From NCBI GenBank assembly GCA_022539475.1, contig VCMS01000076.1, positions 1 through 64,000 of the forward strand: a stretch of DNA of 64,000 nt. The letters are read 5' to 3'. This stretch comes from Gracilaria domingensis. Taxonomy: Eukaryota > Rhodophyta > Florideophyceae > Gracilariales > Gracilariaceae. Position 1 is the stretch's first letter, and each line of letters opens with the position of its first letter. A program made the translations under genes and the position numbers. Positions 1 through 10,751 of the stretch are shown one piece after another. The notes below the pieces were generated by a model, which was not told the origin of the DNA, did no database searches, and worked only from the letters and a program-made list of their open reading frames with translations.

Positions 1-3000
1 AGGTGAAAGCCCGGCGGAGGTTCCTCAGACCGGTAGTGGATGAGGCCGATCTCACCGGAGGAAGTTTTAGACCTCATTGGCTCACAGGCACTATACCGCG
101 ACTCTGACCCTTACGACCCGATAGAGACGATAGTAGTTCTGCTTCTTTTTAGCCGAAAGGACAGTCAGTTACTGATTCTTGGCACGTGCGGGTTCACAGT
201 TGCGACCCAGTAGCCGTCACCGCCGTCCCCCTCATGCTGAAGCACAGAACTTACCCGCTCAAACCTAGCGTAGGAGTGGACGGCGTACCGAACGCTCCGG
301 CGGTTATGTCATCAGCATTTGAGAAGAATAACTCCGGACGAAATCGACGCCCGGACTCCGGATGATGATGAACATCTACAAGATCGCCAAGCCCGCGACG
401 AAGAAGTGTGGCCGAGCTTACGTGCCCAGCGCAAAGACTTGAGTATCTTCTAGCAAGATCCACTTGCGGCCAAGCTTTCACATCGGTCGCTACGCTCGAC
501 CGACGTGATTACCCCCCACACTAACAGGAGAGGTGATTCTAGAACGGATCTTCATTCCACGGATAGAACCCCGCGCCCGGGTGGACCTCCAATCGCTGTT
601 TCTGATACTTGAATGTCATAGCATGGTCCTTGTATGATCTTAGGCCCTCTGACGTGCCGGTAACGCACAGGTTTGACCTCAGTGTCGAGACCCCAATTCA
701 TTCGAAGGTCCGAAGGCTACCCCAAAGCATGACGACGTTGTTCGGAAAGAGGTCGACAAAATGTTGTCCGCCGGGATCATCAAGCCGTCCACTCTCCTTG
801 GTCCTTCCCAGTTGTCATCGCACATAAGAAGGATGGAAAGCCCGGTTCTGTGTCGACTATCGGGGTCTGAACCAGGTCATGACGCCCGACAGGTGGCCCC
901 TGCCAAACATGGAACAGATTTTTGACGATTTGGGTGGTTGTTCGTTCTTCACGACCCTAGACCTTTTCTCCGGATACTGGCAGTGCGCATGGCCCCTGAC
1001 TGCAAAGAAATGACGACTTTCGTTTGTCGTCAGGGAACTTCCAGTTTGAAGTCATGCCTTTTGGTCTCATGAATGCCCCAGCCACGTTTCAAAGAATGAT
1101 GGACGCGGTCCTTCATGGGGTGGAGTTTGCTCGCGTCTATATAGACGACGTTGTCATCTTCTCGAGAAGCCTGGAAGAACATTTGTACCACCTAACCAGG
1201 GTGCTCGAGATCCTTGCAAGTCATGGTCTGAAGATAAAAATATCCAAATGTGATTTTGCACAACCCCGTATCAAACTGCTTGGTCACATCATCAACAAGG
1301 AAGGCACTTCGGTTGATCAAGACAAGATCGACGTCATCCCAAAAGGCCCCCGAACCATCGACGGTAACCGAGCTCCGAAGTTTTCTCGGTCTAGCCAGTT
1401 ATTATCGAAGGTTCATAAAGGATTTCGCAGATACGTCAGCAGTATTGCATGCTGCCACTACAGGGAAGGGAAAGCTGAATTTCACCAATGAGATGAAGAC
1501 AGCGTTTAATGATCTAAAGGGAAAGTTAGTATCCCCGCCGGTCTTAGCATTTCCCGACTTTGAGAAGCCTTTTAGAGTTGAAACCGATGCTTCTTCAGTC
1601 GCGCTTGGTGCCGTTCTGTCACAAAAGAAAGAGGACGGAATGTATCACCCAATTCAATTTGCCAGTCGCACGCTTAATGCCGCCGAGCGAAAGTATTCTA
1701 CTTGCGAGAAAGAGGCCCTAGCCGTGGTCTTTGCCTTGAAGAAGTTTCGCATGTATCTACTCGGAGGTCTCCCCTTTGAGCTTGTTACGGACCACCAAGC
1801 TCTGAAGTATGCATTCCAAAAGAAGGACATTCACGGGCGCCTAGCCCGATGGATGGACCTGCTAGCGGAATACGAGTTCGTTATAGTCTATAGATCTGGC
1901 GATAAGAATCGGGCTGCCGACTATCTCTCTCGCTTTGCCGTTGGGGATCCACCGGAGCCGGATGATGACGTGTCTGTTGTACTGAATGCAACGGACGAGG
2001 TCTATGACTTGGAGCCCTTCTGCGCGCACATCAAGTTGTACCTTGCCGCCTTTTCTTTTCCTGAAGAAGACCCTAAGATCCGCGCTTTGGTTAAGAGGAA
2101 TGCGAAGAAGTTCTTCCTTTGGGAAGGTCTTCTCTATCGCCGTACCAAGAAAGGATTAAGAGTGGTACCCTCTGTAAGCGAGCGCCGTGGCATCCTCTCA
2201 TCCTTTCATGATGACATAGGACATTGGGACTTGGAGGCTACTAAGGATCTGGTCCAGTTCCGATTCTGGTGGCCTGGAATGTACCCCGACATCGTTTCAT
2301 ATGTTCGCAGTTGTGAGGGGTGTCAGTTCACAACACCCCTGCTTAAGTACCGGCCAGGACAAAGAGCCCCATTGACTGGCCTATTTCATACATTCTCTGT
2401 GGACTTCGCCGGTCCTCTTCCGGCTACCAAGAATGGCAACCGTTTTGCTCTGATTGGTGTAGAACACATAACAGGATGGCCTATTGCCGCGGCCTACGGT
2501 AATCAGACCTCTACCACCGTCATTCACTTTGTTCGATCTCAGATCGTTTCCCCGTTTGGTCCCCCGCTGACGATCGTGTCCGACAACTTCAGTTCCTTCA
2601 AAGCCAAGGCAGTCGAGGCATACATGGAAAGTAAGAAGATATCCCTCAAGCCCACCATGGCCTATGCCCCTATGTCTAATGGCCGTGCTGAAAGAATGGT
2701 TGGAACCATCAAGAAATCGATTGCCAAGACAATCTTCAATAAGGGACAAGAATGGGATGAAGCCCTCGAGCAAATACTTTACGGATACAGGAGGCGCCGG
2801 CTGGGTGGCGGGTTTTCTCCTTTTGAGCTCATGTATGGCACAGTCCCGCGGATGAGCTCAGACGACCTACCCCCGCTCATCGTAGATCCAACCCCCACTA
2901 ATCGTCATCATGAACTACTTGCAAATTCCGCAGGCAGAGCTTCCAGAGTTCTATCTCAACCCAATCGACAAGACGACCCCAAGTCCGGGCACCGGTTCAA

Positions 3001-3736
3001 CGTCGGTGATGAGGTCTTGGTGATACATGGGAAGGCTCTGAATCCCAACGTGAAATGGCCTGCCTTTCAGTCAAAATTCTACGGACCCTGTAAGGTGGTT
3101 AAGGCCAGGCACCCCCGATATGTCCTAGTGTCCCCTCATAATCGCTACACTAGAGAAGGGGTCCACGCCCGCCGGCTCAAGCGGTATCATCGCCGACCAG
3201 TTCATCTGCAGGACGAGGTGGTAGCCACTATTACGGAAGGCGAAGACACCCCTGTCCCATATCCCACTCAGATCACTGTAATGCCACTCCGCGTTGACTA
3301 CAATATCCTCACTGCACCCCACCTCTCGTGTCACTTTATCATTGGAGGGAAAAGCATACATTCATGGCTTAGCCCTTTGAACGTCTCTATCCCGGAGGTG
3401 GAAAGGGTTACCTGGACGCTGACGCATGCCTCACTCGCCCTGTTCTCAATCTCGGGCCCGTTCTTGAGTCGTAGAGGAGGATCTATCTTAAGAACATTAT
3501 TTCGACGTGTGCACCAGAACTACGGCAGCAATATCGAGCCAGAATTCGCGGTATATCTTTACCACCATGCAGTCTCCTTGCATGGGCATCTCCCAGAATC
3601 GCAATTCTACATACAAGAGACTCAGGACCATATTTCGCACTATGCTCGCACAGGAATCGCTCGGATACTCAGCTACACCCCCGACCCAGAGAAGCTAGCA
3701 GTACCCTTTCTCTTCCACTACACCACCGAGAATTAG
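1..3736 (+). mobile_element. Ty3/gypsy LTR retrotransposon, pol region (broken, 5' end outside window)
   Basis: A fossil Ty3/gypsy element. The order reverse transcriptase, RNase H, integrase can be read from about 600 to 3736, which is the family's order. Reverse transcriptase shows the FGLMNAPATFQ block and the YIDD catalytic box near 1140. RNase H starts near 1560 with TDASSVALGAVLSQ and keeps the TDHQAL block. Integrase shows an H-H-C-C zinc region near 2200-2330, then the D, D, E core (SVDFAGP, VSDNFSSF, NGRAERM) and a C-terminal part with a GPY/F-like segment near 3080. About 170 further residues follow that I cannot name. Bases 1-600 probably hold gag/protease remains. The element looks broken, with roughly two or three interruptions. 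No 5' LTR lies in the window, so age cannot be estimated from LTR divergence; the long intact stretches suggest a fairly recent copy. Confidence 0.93.
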
Positions 3737-4060
3737 CCCAGTACTTACGACGCCCGGCGTAGCGTCGTTTGGGTTTGGTGGTGTGTGGCCCGTCAAACGG
3801 TACACGGACAGGTGTGCGTGTCTACACTCCTGCGTTGTGCCCAACGCAGCGGTAATACAGAATATAGTTTAAAAATGCTTTATTATAGTTAATCCTATCT
3901 TAGGTTTAGTTAGTTTTCTACGCAGAATCTACCTTGCGTGTGGCCAGGAGGCGCCGCACTACAAGCAGGGCGACATGAGATTGTCTACTTAAGTGGCAGA
4001 GAGCGCTCCAACGCTGACCACCCGACCTCATCGGCTGTCAATTGCCAAATTCGTGGTCAC

Positions 4061-4138
4061 CCACAGGAGGCGCCTGCGCTTGCGCAAATACACGTGCATT
4101 CCACGCTGTGTACTGCGTTGCGTAGGCGCCCCCTGTGG
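4061..4138. repeat. Imperfect inverted repeat, 18-base arms
   Basis: Bases 4061-4078 pair with 4121-4138 at 16 of 18 positions (core aggcgcct / aggcgccc). A third related GGAGGCGCC copy sits at 3950. The arms enclose 42 bases and lie about 130 bases upstream of the TATA-like box, so they could be a dimeric protein-binding site of the element's promoter. The function is inference. Confidence 0.6.
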
Positions 4139-4263
4139 CGGCATATGCGCTTAAAGTATCTACCACCTACGCCTCTTATAGGCTAGTACGGTAGATACAA
4201 CGCATCCATTGGCCAAGCCAACCGTACCGTCGATTCCCGCCTGGGATCGACGGTGCGGTTGTG

Positions 4264-4271
4264 CATAAAAG
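4264..4271 (+). promoter_or_regulatory. TATA-like box (CATAAAAG)
   Basis: The sequence gcataaaagggc is followed by a pyrimidine-rich leader and fits a Pol II core promoter, either of an LTR or of the downstream zinc-finger frame. The same TATAAAAG core recurs before the heparinase-fold gene at 15463. Confidence 0.5.
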
Positions 4272-4904
4272 GGCCGGAGCAGTCGCCTCCGACTCAACTC
4301 CGGCCAGACCACTTCCCTTCGACGACCTCCCCCCCCACCCCCCCACAACCTTCCAACCTCTCTCCTTTTCCCTTTGTCGTCCTCAACCTTTCCTCATCCC
4401 CTACTTCTCTCTCTACTTCTCCCCTTGGCGGCCTGGTCTCACCGCCCTCCCTCGCTCACTGCCACTCACACTGACCCTCTGTCTGGGCGCGTCCTGTGTG
4501 AGTAGGCAAAGCGTCTGCACCACCCTTCCATTGGGTTAGACTTGTGAAGGCGTGACTCTGCCTTTCATTATCCGCTTTGTTTGGCCTTTCTTGTCTCTTT
4601 TGTTCCCTTCGTTGGTTTCTTTCGCTGTTGTTGTTCCATCTGCCATTCTGTCTTTCCCGAACTACCGTTGTTGTTGTCATCTTCGTTTTTTCCCCGTTTC
4701 TTGCTGTTTGGCGGCTTTCTGCTGCCTGCATCCGTTCTATTGCTTCCCGTTTCGGCCTTGGTCCCTGGTTTTGCTGGTTCTTTCGCGTTGCGATTCTGTT
4801 CCTCACATAGTGTTGCTTTGCACCTGTTGTTGCTAGACGCACTGTGTGATACAGCGTAAGGTTGTCCTTAACCTACGGCCCTGAGGCAATCGTTCAAGAG
4901 TAGG

Positions 4905-5399
4905 TTGTCTACAGCTACTCTTTTGGCATTTTGTGTGACTACTAACGTTTCGTTTGTTTCACATCAAGTGCCAAGGTCTATCGTTTCATCCAGCGAGTAT
5001 TCGTCCGTGGTCGATCCGGACGAGCGTATAGAAGAAGTCCCCGATCCCGTTCCTCAGATAAAGAAGTCGGCTGTTCAGCCTCTTGACGGGCCACGCGAGC
5101 GCCACATCTTTCGTGTAGCCCACCAGAAGGAGAAGCGCCGTCGTAACCCCCCGCCACGTAAGCAAATCCTAAAGCGCTGCCGCGTCTGCGACATTAAGGT
5201 TCAGAGTCAACGCCAGCTTGAAGTTCACCAAGCAGGCCGACGCCATCGTAGAGCCGTACGTCGCGCCAACTACACCGAGCAGGACATCCACTGCGAGGTT
5301 TGTGACATCAAGTTCTCCGAAGCTCACGATCTGCGTGTGCACTACAGAAGCCGTCGCCATCGTGCGACCCTTAGGAAGAAGAACAATACTATCTATTAG
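4905..5399 (+). CDS. Reading frame with two U1/JAZ-type C2H2 zinc fingers, origin uncertain
   Basis: The open frame codes about 160 residues. The last 75 hold two similar fingers, CRVCDIKVQSQRQLEVH and CEVCDIKFSEAHDLRVH, each continuing to a second His after five residues. This long C-x2-C ... H-x5-H spacing is the U1/matrin/JAZ style that binds double-stranded RNA or RNA-protein complexes. A very basic stretch (KEKRRRNPPPRK) precedes the fingers. No ATG opens the frame, so it may be a downstream exon, or part of the repeat that begins with the retroelement flank. I do not assign a function. The two fingers share CDIK and the H-x5-H tail and look like an internal duplication. Confidence 0.5.
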   Translation: MSTATLLAFCVTTNVSFVSHQVPRSIVSSSEYSSVVDPDERIEEVPDPVPQIKKSAVQPLDGPRERHIFRVAHQKEKRRRNPPPRKQILKRCRVCDIKVQSQRQLEVHQAGRRHRRAVRRANYTEQDIHCEVCDIKFSEAHDLRVHYRSRRHRATLRKKNNTIY

Positions 5400-6020
5400 A
5401 GCACAGGTCTCTCTTTTCATTGTCCAGTTGTGACACATTTCTATTCATATCTCATTACATATATTATCCTTGTTTGTTCTTCTTTATCTTCTCGCCTATC
5501 GTTTGGTATCCCTCTTCTGTTCTTGTGTTCGTGCTTTGTTGTTTGGCTTCTGCCGCACTCTATCTACGTAAGCTTATATTTGGCTAGTGCTTCTTCGTCC
5601 GATTGGACTGGTACTCTACGAGAGCAAACTTTATTTTCAGTGTTTTTGCCCCCTTTGGCTGTAACCGCCGGCGCCGCACCAAAATGGCGTTTTCACTTCC
5701 TTTACTTGTGCTTAAGATATTAAAAAATTGGTTTAAAATTTAATTAAACAGATCGCGGATTCATGTCCATCGCATTTCCACACAGCACAAGGTTATTATT
5801 ATTATTATTATAATAAGTTATCTACCTCTTGGTACCTCTCTACTAGGGAGTCTCTAGTGGTCCTCGCATGTTCAGCCTGTAGCGCTTTCGATCTCGAAAG
5901 CCATCTCCAACCCCGGAGAAAAGGTTTGCATCAACCCCGTGGCGCGAAGCTTTGTGTAGAATGCTGTTTCACTCGTGACGGAAAGATTCCGAAGTCGTAC
6001 TTTGTTGAAGACTCTTGAGC
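5400..6020. other. Intergenic, T-rich, with TTA microsatellite
   Basis: Pyrimidine-rich and then A/T-rich sequence with no supported gene. It includes a CCAAAATGGCG motif near 5680, a run of T/A near 5720-5745 and a TTA repeat at 5793-5812. The right end should carry the promoter of the rhomboid gene. Confidence 0.6.
5793..5812 (+). repeat. TTA trinucleotide microsatellite
   Basis: About six and a half copies of TTA in a row, in noncoding DNA. Confidence 0.85.
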
Positions 6021-7031
6021 ATGGCCTTCAACGCAGCGTTTGTCACTATAGGCCCTTGTACAAGTATTCGACATTTTCGTGGACAAAGGAAGGGAATTTC
6101 CATTCATCAACCAAAATGTAAACGAGAGAGGGGAAGCGCCTATGGCTACGCGTCGAATTGTTTGCCACTCCATCAGTTTTCCCAAGGTCATGGCGGTGGT
6201 AAGATCCCGGTGAGCAATAGAAAGTGCTGCGAGAGTGACGACGACGGCAACCAGAACGGCCCTTCGCCTGTGCTCATGGTTCTTTTAGCAAAGGGATATG
6301 ACTTTGATCAATACCGGCTTTCTCGGAACGAATCTCGGCCTGATTCATCGATTATTCGACTTATTCAGCAACTCCGTATATGTCAGATTCTTCTAGCAGT
6401 TAATATAGCTGTGTTTATACTTCAAACAATTAGCGGTCCTGGAATACTAATGGCCGGCGCAAAAGTGAACAGCGCCATTGCAAGCGGTCAATACTACCGA
6501 CTCTTCTCTCCAATGTTCTTACACGCGAGCGCCACTCACTTGGCCATCAACAGTTTTTCGCTACACTCAACAGGGCCCTCTGTAGAGTCTTGGTTTGGAA
6601 AAAGGCGGTTTTTATGGCTGTACCTGGTTTCTGGTGTGTGTGGTAACGCACTTTCGTTTGCTTGTACGCCAACACCAGCCGTAGGAGCTTCAGGGGCTAT
6701 TTTTGGGTTGGTCGGGGCATCGGCAGTTATCCTTGCCCGACACAGCAAGCTTTTGGGACCAAGAGCGCGAAGAGGATTGCAATCGTTAGCCTACATTGTG
6801 GTAATGAACTTCGGAATGGGCTTATCACCCGGATCACGTATTGATAATTTTGGACACCTCGGGGGCTTCCTGGGTGGGATTGCGTATTCTTACCTTTTTG
6901 GTCCACGCTTTGTACCGCGAAGACTTCGATCAGGTCGAACCATTATCCGAGATGAGCCCATCAGTTCTCTTGTGATAGGAGATCTACGGAATAATTTACG
7001 GTTCATCCGAAGGCTGCTAAACGTAAATTGA
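6021..7031 (+). CDS. Rhomboid-family intramembrane serine protease, probably plastid
   Basis: The protein has 336 residues from the ATG at 6021. Rhomboids cut transmembrane helices of other membrane proteins. Visible hallmarks are the first-loop block HLAINSFSL...GPSVESWFG, the catalytic serine in GASGAIFG (Ser about 224) and the catalytic histidine in FGHLGG (His about 279), with several hydrophobic segments from about residue 120 onward. The long N-terminal region opens MAFNAAFV, basic and hydroxylated with an early Phe, like red-algal plastid transit peptides. That makes this a likely plastid rhomboid (RBL10/11-like), by inference. The gene converges on the DUF3326 gene with no spacer: the two stop codons together form TGATCA. 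Both catalytic residues are present, so it is probably active. Confidence 0.9.
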   Translation: MAFNAAFVTIGPCTSIRHFRGQRKGISIHQPKCKRERGSAYGYASNCLPLHQFSQGHGGGKIPVSNRKCCESDDDGNQNGPSPVLMVLLAKGYDFDQYRLSRNESRPDSSIIRLIQQLRICQILLAVNIAVFILQTISGPGILMAGAKVNSAIASGQYYRLFSPMFLHASATHLAINSFSLHSTGPSVESWFGKRRFLWLYLVSGVCGNALSFACTPTPAVGASGAIFGLVGASAVILARHSKLLGPRARRGLQSLAYIVVMNFGMGLSPGSRIDNFGHLGGFLGGIAYSYLFGPRFVPRRLRSGRTIIRDEPISSLVIGDLRNNLRFIRRLLNVN

Positions 7032-8283
7032 TCAGCTCACAGTTTGCATATGTACTTGTCGATGTTGTTGGGTTCCAGCAGGATCGACTTTGCGAACTCC
7101 AACCGGCTGTACGTATTTTTGAAGCGATTTGATTGCTATCCCAGCTCTATTAGCGGCTACAAAGCCAGCTGCTTCTGCGTAACTCCTTGCCACAACTACT
7201 CGTGATGGGTCTATTCCAACTGAAGCAGCGTCAACATTTAGAGTCGTCGTATTCTCTGCCACAGCAACTATCAGAACGTCCGGGTTAGCGGCTAGGCTTA
7301 GAGTTGAAGGCCCTCCGAAAGCATTCGCCGGAAGAACGACCGCATTCACGTCAGCTGCAGAAATCAAGTTCTTGGCTGAGGACATTTCTGCACTGTAACG
7401 CAAGCGGGGGTGCTCTTGATAATCCTACGAGGACGCATGATAGGAAAGTATAGCCAAGCTCTTCTGCCGCAGCTTTTGGTGAGACGCTTTCATCAACAGG
7501 CAAAGGTGGGAGAGATGGAGAATGAGCGCAGGGAATATTCAATTCCCGCGTTACAATGTGACTTATGACGGCCTCGGCTCCCGCGATGCCGTCGACAGCA
7601 TTCCCTGCGCGATAATCAGCAAGCTGCTCATGATCTTCCTCTGGAAATTCAGAAACGACTGCGATTGCTTGACAGCCGTGGTTCACAAGATTCTGTGCTG
7701 CTTGCAGAAGCGCGTCAGGATCAGAGATTGTGCCCCATGATGCTCCGCTTGTTGACGTCCCTAGACTAACCCGTAACGGCCGGGGAGTAATCATGCAGTG
7801 TGTGATGTTCAAGCCAAGCGTCGCGCATGCGGCATCGGCGACTTGTTTGTGTCGAAGGATCGCGTCGTGCGGCATACCGGCATCCAGAATAATACCGAGT
7901 CGATTCGATGTGGATGGCACTGGGTTCAGGGCAACATGTCCAGCTGCGAAGCGATCAAGAGCATATCCTTCAACATACAGAGCGTTTCGAATTGGCCAGT
8001 ACATGAGGGCCCCGTTCAATACATTTGGATGCGTAATAAGGGTATCGGTGACCTCAGAAAGAAGACGAGCAGCGGGAAGGGCATCGCCAGCATAACCACC
8101 GATGGCAGCTCCAATCCCCGTAGGAACTATTAATATTGTTGTGTGGCTCTGAGACATATGGAAACGTGGGCGATTCTTACGTAGAGATGAACTTGAAGCG
8201 CGCTGTTGCGGTCCATTGCAAATTGAATACAAAGAGTCTCTGCACTGCCCTGGGAATATCCGTGGAGGAGCGACGATGAACAT
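7032..8283 (-). CDS. DUF3326 family protein (cyanobacteria/plastid lineage), one apparent frameshift
   Basis: Matches, from memory, the DUF3326 family of cyanobacteria and algae: LIVPTGIGAAIGGYAGDALP, then ITHPNVLNGA, ALYVEGYALDRFAAG, a SGASWGTI block, AEAVISHIVTRELNIPCAHSP and AAEELGYTFLSCVLVGLSRAP. Its biochemical role is not known to me. The frame changes after SRAP at a run of five G (7406-7410, C on the coding strand). Removing one base continues the family sequence as SRAPRLRYSAEM and gives about 416 residues. A one-base sequence error is the likeliest reason; a decayed gene is the alternative. The chosen start (8283, MFIVAPPRIF) gives a plastid-like presequence; an in-frame ATG pair at 8340/8343 would lengthen it. 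The mature start is probably the Met at MSQSHTT. Confidence 0.85.
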
Positions 8284-8841
8284 GTATTCCCTTGTTCCGA
8301 GAGGAACACCAAAACGTTTTTCGTATCGTTGTTTGAACATCATGTTCCCGATGAATCAAGGGGAGCTAGTGGACCAAACTCACAGCACGGAGAGCTCTTG
8401 TTCGATGTATCATATCATATGATTCATATGCCTGAGAGGAGACTATACAATTCTTTGTAATGCTCCGCTCTTCATACCTGTTGAATTCTGGTTCTACCTT
8501 TGAATTCCGAACCCAACCGCGGTTTCGATATCGAAGGATTCATCCGTCCAGAGCCCGTCAAACACGTGTGCCGTATCTTGATCTCAGATTGAGGTGAAAA
8601 CAAAAAAAGAAAAAAACCAGAACGGCGAGAATCTTCGAGGCCATCTACAGAAGATTATTATTTCCCCGGTAGGGCTCGTTTCACGGGTCCTCACGGATCA
8701 ATTCACAGGACGGGGGGGGCTTCCCAGCTTGCGAGGCGTATCCAATTGGAATATAAACGAAGCATCTTGCACGAGACCGAGGTAGTAACTTTTCTGAGAA
8801 ACATTTGCACCACATCTTCCCTCTTGCGGCCAAGCATCACA
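8284..8841. other. Divergent intergenic region between the DUF3326 and YqeH-like genes
   Basis: No further gene is seen. It should hold both promoters. A run of nine G lies near 8711. In the frame of the next gene the sequence before 8842 is open but has no ATG. Confidence 0.6.
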
Positions 8842-10611
8842 ATGAATATAACCTCGATATTATTGTTCCAGAACGTCGCTTGTTTTCGGACTGGTTTTCC
8901 GTCTTCTTTACTTCGCTCTATCTCCTCATCTCACTGCGTGCGTAATCTCTCTACCAGAAAGCGTGTACCGTTTTCCGCGTCTATGCAAGCTTCAAATGAA
9001 GCGTTTCGAAGTTCTGCACACCAAAAGAAAGTACCCGACCAGGAGTTGGACGATATATTTTCAGCTTTCGACAAAGTTGTGGACCGTATAGAGCAGGACA
9101 TCGACTCAAAGTCGAGATCTAGCCCTTTAAAACGTAAAGGACAACAAAAAGATCATGACGACCACCTTCGACGTCTCGAATCTTTGGTATCTCTACCGTC
9201 AGAGCTTTTTGTTGAAGCGGTCAAAGACACGTGCTCCGGATGTGGAACAGTACTGCAGTCCGAATCCCCAGATCTTTCAGGGTTTCTACCGCCGGAAGTT
9301 TTAGCCAAACAGCGTATACAAGAAGGAATTCCTGTTGCGAAGGTGGAGTCAACTTCTGAAGGGGAGGGCATTCTTGTAGAAGACGCCCCTAAACGAGTAG
9401 TATGTCAGAGATGTTATCGATTAACTCATTACGGTGCGATTGAGCCCGCCTTGCGGGTTCCGCCCTCTGTTGCTGCTAAGAGCGAGAACTTTTCCTCTGA
9501 ACTTTCACCTGAGAAATTTCGCCGCAATTTGGAGGCTTTGAAGAAGATCAATTCGGTCATCATATATCTTGTCGACATCTTTGACTTTCATGGTACCTTC
9601 ATTACCGCTCTTCGAGATATAGTTGGGACCAAGAATCCCATATTATTGGCTGTGAACAAGGTAGATCTACTTCCTGCAGACATGAAACCGAGTCGGGTTG
9701 AAACTTGGATCAAACAAGAGTGTGCAGAGCTAGGCTTATCCGATATTACCCGTGTGCATCTCATCTCTTCCACAAAAGGACAGAACGTCAGGATCTTGCT
9801 GGCTGATGCGGTACGACTCGCGAAAAAGCGGAAAGCCGACATATATGTCATTGGTGCCGCGAACGTTGGAAAGTCAACATTTATTAATCAGCTTATCAAT
9901 ATGCAGAATCGCAATAAGGCAAAACTGCGTGGAAAGAAACAAAGAAGTGCTCCAACGACTGTGGACGCTCTCACTACCAGTGTGGTTCCCGGGACGACAC
10001 TGGATGTCATCAAGATTCCGCTCGGTTCATCCATCAACTTATACGATACTCCAGGTCTGATGATGCCTCATCAGCTCACCAATTATCTGGATTCCAAAGA
10101 TCTCCGGGCAGTACTACCTTCCAAGACAGTTGAACGCGTTTCGTTGCGCCTTGGAGAAGGAAAGGCACTGTACATTGGTGCGCTGGCTCGAATCGAAGTA
10201 GTGTCGGGAAGACCATTCTTCTTCACGTCATTCTTTTCACCTGAGGTGAAGGTACATCCTGGAAAAACAGAAGATGCGCTAGAGTTCACTAAGAAACATG
10301 CCGGGGCTCTATTGAAACCACCGTCATCATTGGAAGCATTCGAACGATTAGGAGAATGGACGTCGAAGTCTTTCACGGCTACGGGAGAAGGATGGAAGAG
10401 GTCGTGTGCCGACATAGTGCTTTCCGGATTAGGTTGGGTGGCTTTGACGGGTGCTGGAGACATAACCGTTCGGATATGTGTCCCACGAGGAGTTGGGGTG
10501 TTTACAAGAGAATCTCTGATGCCCTTTGAAACGCAAAAGGGTGTAAGTTCTTATACAGGGGCAACAGCAGTTAACAAGAAGCAGCTTCGGAAAAAACGAA
10601 GAAGTTACTAA
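8842..10611 (+). CDS. Circularly permuted GTPase of the YqeH/NOA1/BPG2 group
   Basis: The protein has 589 residues. GTPase motifs come in the permuted order typical of the YqeH group: G4 NKVDLLP, G5 SSTKGQ, then G1 GAANVGKST, G2 region VVPGTT and G3 DTPG. A four-cysteine zinc site lies N-terminal to it (CSGCG ... CQRC). Family members (bacterial YqeH, mitochondrial NOA1, plant BPG2/RIF1) help assemble the small ribosomal subunit in bacteria or organelles. The N-terminus is rich in Ser, Arg and hydrophobic residues without early acids, so import into plastid or mitochondrion is likely; I cannot decide which. The ATG at 8842 is the first in frame. The C-terminus is strongly basic (KKQLRKKRRSY), which suits rRNA contact. 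Confidence 0.93.
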   Translation: MNITSILLFQNVACFRTGFPSSLLRSISSSHCVRNLSTRKRVPFSASMQASNEAFRSSAHQKKVPDQELDDIFSAFDKVVDRIEQDIDSKSRSSPLKRKGQQKDHDDHLRRLESLVSLPSELFVEAVKDTCSGCGTVLQSESPDLSGFLPPEVLAKQRIQEGIPVAKVESTSEGEGILVEDAPKRVVCQRCYRLTHYGAIEPALRVPPSVAAKSENFSSELSPEKFRRNLEALKKINSVIIYLVDIFDFHGTFITALRDIVGTKNPILLAVNKVDLLPADMKPSRVETWIKQECAELGLSDITRVHLISSTKGQNVRILLADAVRLAKKRKADIYVIGAANVGKSTFINQLINMQNRNKAKLRGKKQRSAPTTVDALTTSVVPGTTLDVIKIPLGSSINLYDTPGLMMPHQLTNYLDSKDLRAVLPSKTVERVSLRLGEGKALYIGALARIEVVSGRPFFFTSFFSPEVKVHPGKTEDALEFTKKHAGALLKPPSSLEAFERLGEWTSKSFTATGEGWKRSCADIVLSGLGWVALTGAGDITVRICVPRGVGVFTRESLMPFETQKGVSSYTGATAVNKKQLRKKRRSY

Positions 10612-10751
10612 GCGCAATGTGCATGCAGTTGGGTCTAGGATCTGTTTCAACAATTCTCGTACTGTTATTCTTGTCATATGGGGAATGAAGTTGTCGGAGG
10701 GGGCTATAGTGCGGTCTGGGGGATATTGAAGGTAAGTAGTAGGTCTTATTA

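Larger units (their letters stand above)
3737..4860 (+). other. Flank of the retroelement: candidate LTR or leader with TATA box and pyrimidine-rich tract
   Basis: No gene is visible. The stretch directly follows the pol frame. It contains an imperfect inverted repeat (4061-4078 with 4121-4138), a TATA-like box (4264-4271) and a long C/T-rich run from about 4310 to 4480. That arrangement would fit a 3' LTR or the promoter and leader of the zinc-finger frame that follows. LTR ends cannot be fixed because the partner repeat is outside the window. Confidence 0.45.

Noticed and set aside
1-600. A host gene at the left edge
   Set aside because: The stretch leads into the Ty3/gypsy reverse transcriptase and no independent gene is visible; treated as part of the element.
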